From assembly GCA_002280725.1 (NCBI GenBank), contig NCEM01000021.1, forward strand, positions 1-64,000: a DNA stretch of 64,000 nucleotides, in the 5' to 3' direction. This DNA is from Alphaproteobacteria bacterium 32-64-14 (GTDB lineage Bacteria > Pseudomonadota > Alphaproteobacteria > Caulobacterales > Hyphomonadaceae). A program made the position numbers and the translations under genes. A model generated the notes under the pieces. It was not told the origin of the DNA, searched no databases, and worked only from the letters and a program-made list of their open reading frames with translations. How positions within the stretch are numbered: the first letter of the stretch is position 1; each line of letters starts with the position of its first letter. This document shows positions 61,837-64,000 of this stretch, one piece after another.

Positions 61837-62625
61837 ATGAAAGCTCTGGCCCGCCTTGCGGCGGCTGGCATTGCCTTGCTTGCGGCAGCGTGTGGCGGCG
61901 AGGCGAAGGCGCCTGCGGTGTCCGCCGCGGAACCGGTCGTCGTTGCGGCGGCTTCGAGCCTGACGGATGTGATGGAGGCGATCGGGATGCTCTTTGCAGC
62001 TGAGGGCCACGCCGAGCCGCGCTTCAGCTTCGCTGCAACGTCCGAACTCGTGCGCCAGATCGAGCAGGGCGCGCAGGTGGATGTGTTCCTGTCGGCCGGC
62101 GCCGAATGGATGGACCATCTGGCGGAGAAGTCGCTGATCGATCCCGCGACCCGCCGCAACGTGGTGAGCAATACGCTGGTTCTGGTCGCACCTGCCGGAA
62201 AGCCGCTGGATATCATCGTCGGGCCGGGAATGGATTTGCGCGCGGCCCTCGGAGACGGGCGTATCGCAATCGCCAATCCGGACGGCGTGCCTGCAGGCAA
62301 ATACGCGAAAGAGGCGCTTACGGCTTTTGGCGCATGGGATGCTCTGGATGGCGTCATCGCGCGCACGGAAAATGTCCGCGCGGCGTTACGGTTTGTCGAA
62401 GCCGGAGAAGCGGCGGCGGCCGTCGTCTACGAAACCGATGCACTAGCTGCGGGCGACAAGGTTGTGATTGCCGGCAGGTTTCCGGCTGGATCGCACACGC
62501 CGATCGTCTACCCCGCTGCGGCTGTCACGGCCGGGTCAGCGGATGAAGCGCGCGCCTTTCTGGATTTCCTTGCGTCGGACAAGGCCAAGGCGGCCTTTGA
62601 GGTGGCTGGCTTCGGTCCGCCCTAG
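61837..62625 (+). CDS. molybdate-binding protein ModA (lipoprotein)
   Basis: This is a 262-residue protein. The signal ends LLAAAC, so the mature protein is lipidated. The ModA pattern follows: VVAAASSLTDVMEAIG, FSFAATSELVRQIEQGAQVDVFLSAG, and FLASDKAKAAFEVAGFGP. Ser and Asp residues in the first motifs bind the oxyanion. It delivers molybdate to ModBC. ATG 61837 starts 11 bases after modC. A hairpin lies about 60 bases beyond the stop. Confidence 0.94.
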   Translation: MKALARLAAAGIALLAAACGGEAKAPAVSAAEPVVVAAASSLTDVMEAIGMLFAAEGHAEPRFSFAATSELVRQIEQGAQVDVFLSAGAEWMDHLAEKSLIDPATRRNVVSNTLVLVAPAGKPLDIIVGPGMDLRAALGDGRIAIANPDGVPAGKYAKEALTAFGAWDALDGVIARTENVRAALRFVEAGEAAAAVVYETDALAAGDKVVIAGRFPAGSHTPIVYPAAAVTAGSADEARAFLDFLASDKAKAAFEVAGFGPP

Positions 62626-62687
62626 AAGGCGAGCAGCGGCGCAAGCCCTCCCGCCAATGTGACCACTTTATCTGCGCCTTACCTAGG

Positions 62688-62706
62688 GGGCGCCCCAACG
62701 GCGCCC
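62688..62706 (+). terminator. hairpin after modA
   Basis: GGGCGCC (62688-62694) pairs with GGCGCCC (62700-62706) around CCAAC. Only TGTT follows, so termination by this hairpin alone would be weak. A second perfect palindrome TTGCCGCG/CGCGGCAA lies just after (62709-62724). Confidence 0.4.
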
Positions 62707-62790
62707 TGTTGCCGCGCGCGGCAAGTCCCTGCAGGATAAGCAAAACTGCGCAGTTTCTGACAAGATGCTCGCACGCCGGAGGAACTCACC

Positions 62791-64000
62791 ATGAAGCGTC
62801 TGCACAAGATCGGTCTGTTCGCGTTGGGAGTGGCAGGGGCCGCGTCGATCCTGGCGCTGACGGCAACCGCGGCGCCGGAGTCGGTGAAGATCGCGGGCAC
62901 CCGCGTCGACAACTTCATGCTGCCTGACCAGACGGGCATGGGTTACGAGTTGTTCTACTACCGGAACGCTCCTGCCGTGGTGATCGTCTCGGCGACGCTG
63001 GGCGACGACACGTCGGCCAAGGCCATCGCGGCACTTGCTGCGCTCAAGACGGCCTACGAGGCCAAGGGCGTGGTGTTCGTTGCGCTCAACTCCTCGCTCG
63101 ATGACAGCCGTGATGCGATCATCGCGGCCTCCGGCAAGCTGGCTGGCGTACCGATGCTGGACGATGGCCTGCAGCTGGTTGGCCGTTCGCTCGGCGTGAC
63201 GAAGACGGGCGAGGCTTTCATCGTCGATCCGAAAACCTGGCGCGTGGCCTATCATGGTCCTGTCACCGAGTCGTTTGCCGAGAAGCCCGTCGCCGGCGCC
63301 AGCCTGAAGGCTGCGCTTGATGCGATGCTGGCTGGCAAGGCGCCGCCGGTGACCGAGGCGCCGGTGAAGGGCAAGGCGATCGCGTTCCCGGATCGCGCCA
63401 AGGCGGTGGACTGGACGAAGATTTCCTACGCCAAGGATGTCGCGCCGATCCTCGAAGCGAAATGCGTCGTCTGTCATACCGAGGGCGGCATGGGCCCGTT
63501 CCCGATGAACAACTACCAGACCGTCAAGACGATGGCGCCGATGATCCGAGAAGCACTGCGCACCAAGCGCATGCCTCCGTTCCACTCGGATGCGCATTGG
63601 GGCAATTGGTCCAACGACATGCTGCTCACGAACGACCAGATCATGACGGTCGTGAACTGGGTTGAAGCTGGCGCCCCGCGTGGGGATGGCGGCGATCCGC
63701 TCGCCGAGAAGAAGTACGTGCCGCCGGAATGGCCGCTTGGCCAACCCGACGTCATCGTTGAAATCCCGGCCTTCGACGTGCCCGAGAGCGGTTACATCGA
63801 TTACCAGGAGCGTTCGGTCGACTCGAAGCTCACGGAAGGCAAATGGCTGAAGGCGACGGCATGGGCAGGCTCTTCGCCGGCTGTCCACCACGCGCTTGCG
63901 GGCTGGATCCCTGACGTCCGCGCCGATGGAAAAGGCTTCTCGTGGAATACGTCGCTGGGCGGCTACGGCCCCGGCGGCGAAGCCAACCTCACGCCTGCCG
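62791..64000 (+). CDS. secreted redoxin-cytochrome c protein (partial, runs off the window)
   Basis: An N-terminal signal peptide (KIGLFALGVAGAASILALTATA) precedes a thioredoxin/peroxiredoxin-like domain (about 30-200) without a CxxC. A c-type cytochrome segment follows with heme motif CVVCH (Cys225, Cys228, His229) and the flanking EGGMGPFPMNNYQTV and MPPFHSD. This is the layout of secreted proteins that pair a redoxin with a cytochrome and often a copper monooxygenase-like C terminus, which would lie beyond the window. GGAGGA lies upstream of ATG 62791. The reading frame is open to the last base, so the gene is truncated by the window edge. Its redox partner is unknown. Confidence 0.85.
   Translation, partial: MKRLHKIGLFALGVAGAASILALTATAAPESVKIAGTRVDNFMLPDQTGMGYELFYYRNAPAVVIVSATLGDDTSAKAIAALAALKTAYEAKGVVFVALNSSLDDSRDAIIAASGKLAGVPMLDDGLQLVGRSLGVTKTGEAFIVDPKTWRVAYHGPVTESFAEKPVAGASLKAALDAMLAGKAPPVTEAPVKGKAIAFPDRAKAVDWTKISYAKDVAPILEAKCVVCHTEGGMGPFPMNNYQTVKTMAPMIREALRTKRMPPFHSDAHWGNWSNDMLLTNDQIMTVVNWVEAGAPRGDGGDPLAEKKYVPPEWPLGQPDVIVEIPAFDVPESGYIDYQERSVDSKLTEGKWLKATAWAGSSPAVHHALAGWIPDVRADGKGFSWNTSLGGYGPGGEANLTPA

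Noticed and set aside
1..64000. CRISPR arrays or cas genes
   Set aside because: No regularly spaced direct repeats and no Cas-like proteins were seen.

Overview
The window is high-GC DNA, densely coded on both strands, from an alphaproteobacterium. The markers are an Irr-type Fur regulator with an ICE-like palindrome, TadG-like and TonB-receptor proteins, a HisKA_2 kinase, tandem TetR proteins and many CoA-ester enzymes. A Caulobacterales or Hyphomonadaceae-like host fits best, but that placement is inference. No prophage, transposase or CRISPR array is visible.

Layout. 1-4000: hairpin-rich non-coding DNA, tRNA-Ser(GCT), then an ECF sigma factor and a membrane Ser/Thr kinase. 4000-13700: a tightly overlapped 5-oxoproline operon (5-oxoprolinase, DUF969, DUF979, DUF2891), a divergent penicillin-acylase-type amidase and a periplasmic protein of unknown function. 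13900-18000: an operon of acyl-CoA dehydrogenase, hydratase, CitE-like lyase and CoA-transferase that looks like itaconate/C5-dicarboxylate degradation. 18100-24900: MAPEG protein, the DUF3604/PPIase/HupE triad, a thiolase and a secreted esterase. 25000-33700: ATP-grasp ligase, membrane-anchored winged-helix regulator, BarA-like hybrid kinase, TadG-like protein, receiver-EAL protein and a small membrane protein of unusual composition. 33700-40800: TetR, a candidate structured RNA gene, a frameshifted beta-lactamase-family hydrolase, kynureninase with a divergent formamidase-like lipoprotein, YdeI-like protein, irr and a class III CoA-transferase.

40836-47792 is the most unusual locus. Three overlapping minus-strand genes encode a cytosolic GH108 muramidase, a TPR protein with two trypsin-like protease domains, and a small RyR-domain protein. 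They face a divergent membrane protein with two RCK/TrkA-N-like Rossmann folds and its own C-terminal RyR-like domain. I read this as a candidate ligand-gated self-lysis or conflict system; its function is unproven.

47800-64000: a small unknown gene, tandem TetR, a duplicated-domain lipoprotein, a hairpin-rich non-coding block, HisKA_2 kinase, a cluster of dispersed repeats, a TonB receptor with a clear terminator, HrpB helicase, MntP, an RlmD/TrmA-type methyltransferase, a modBCA molybdate operon, and a secreted redoxin-cytochrome c protein that runs off the end.
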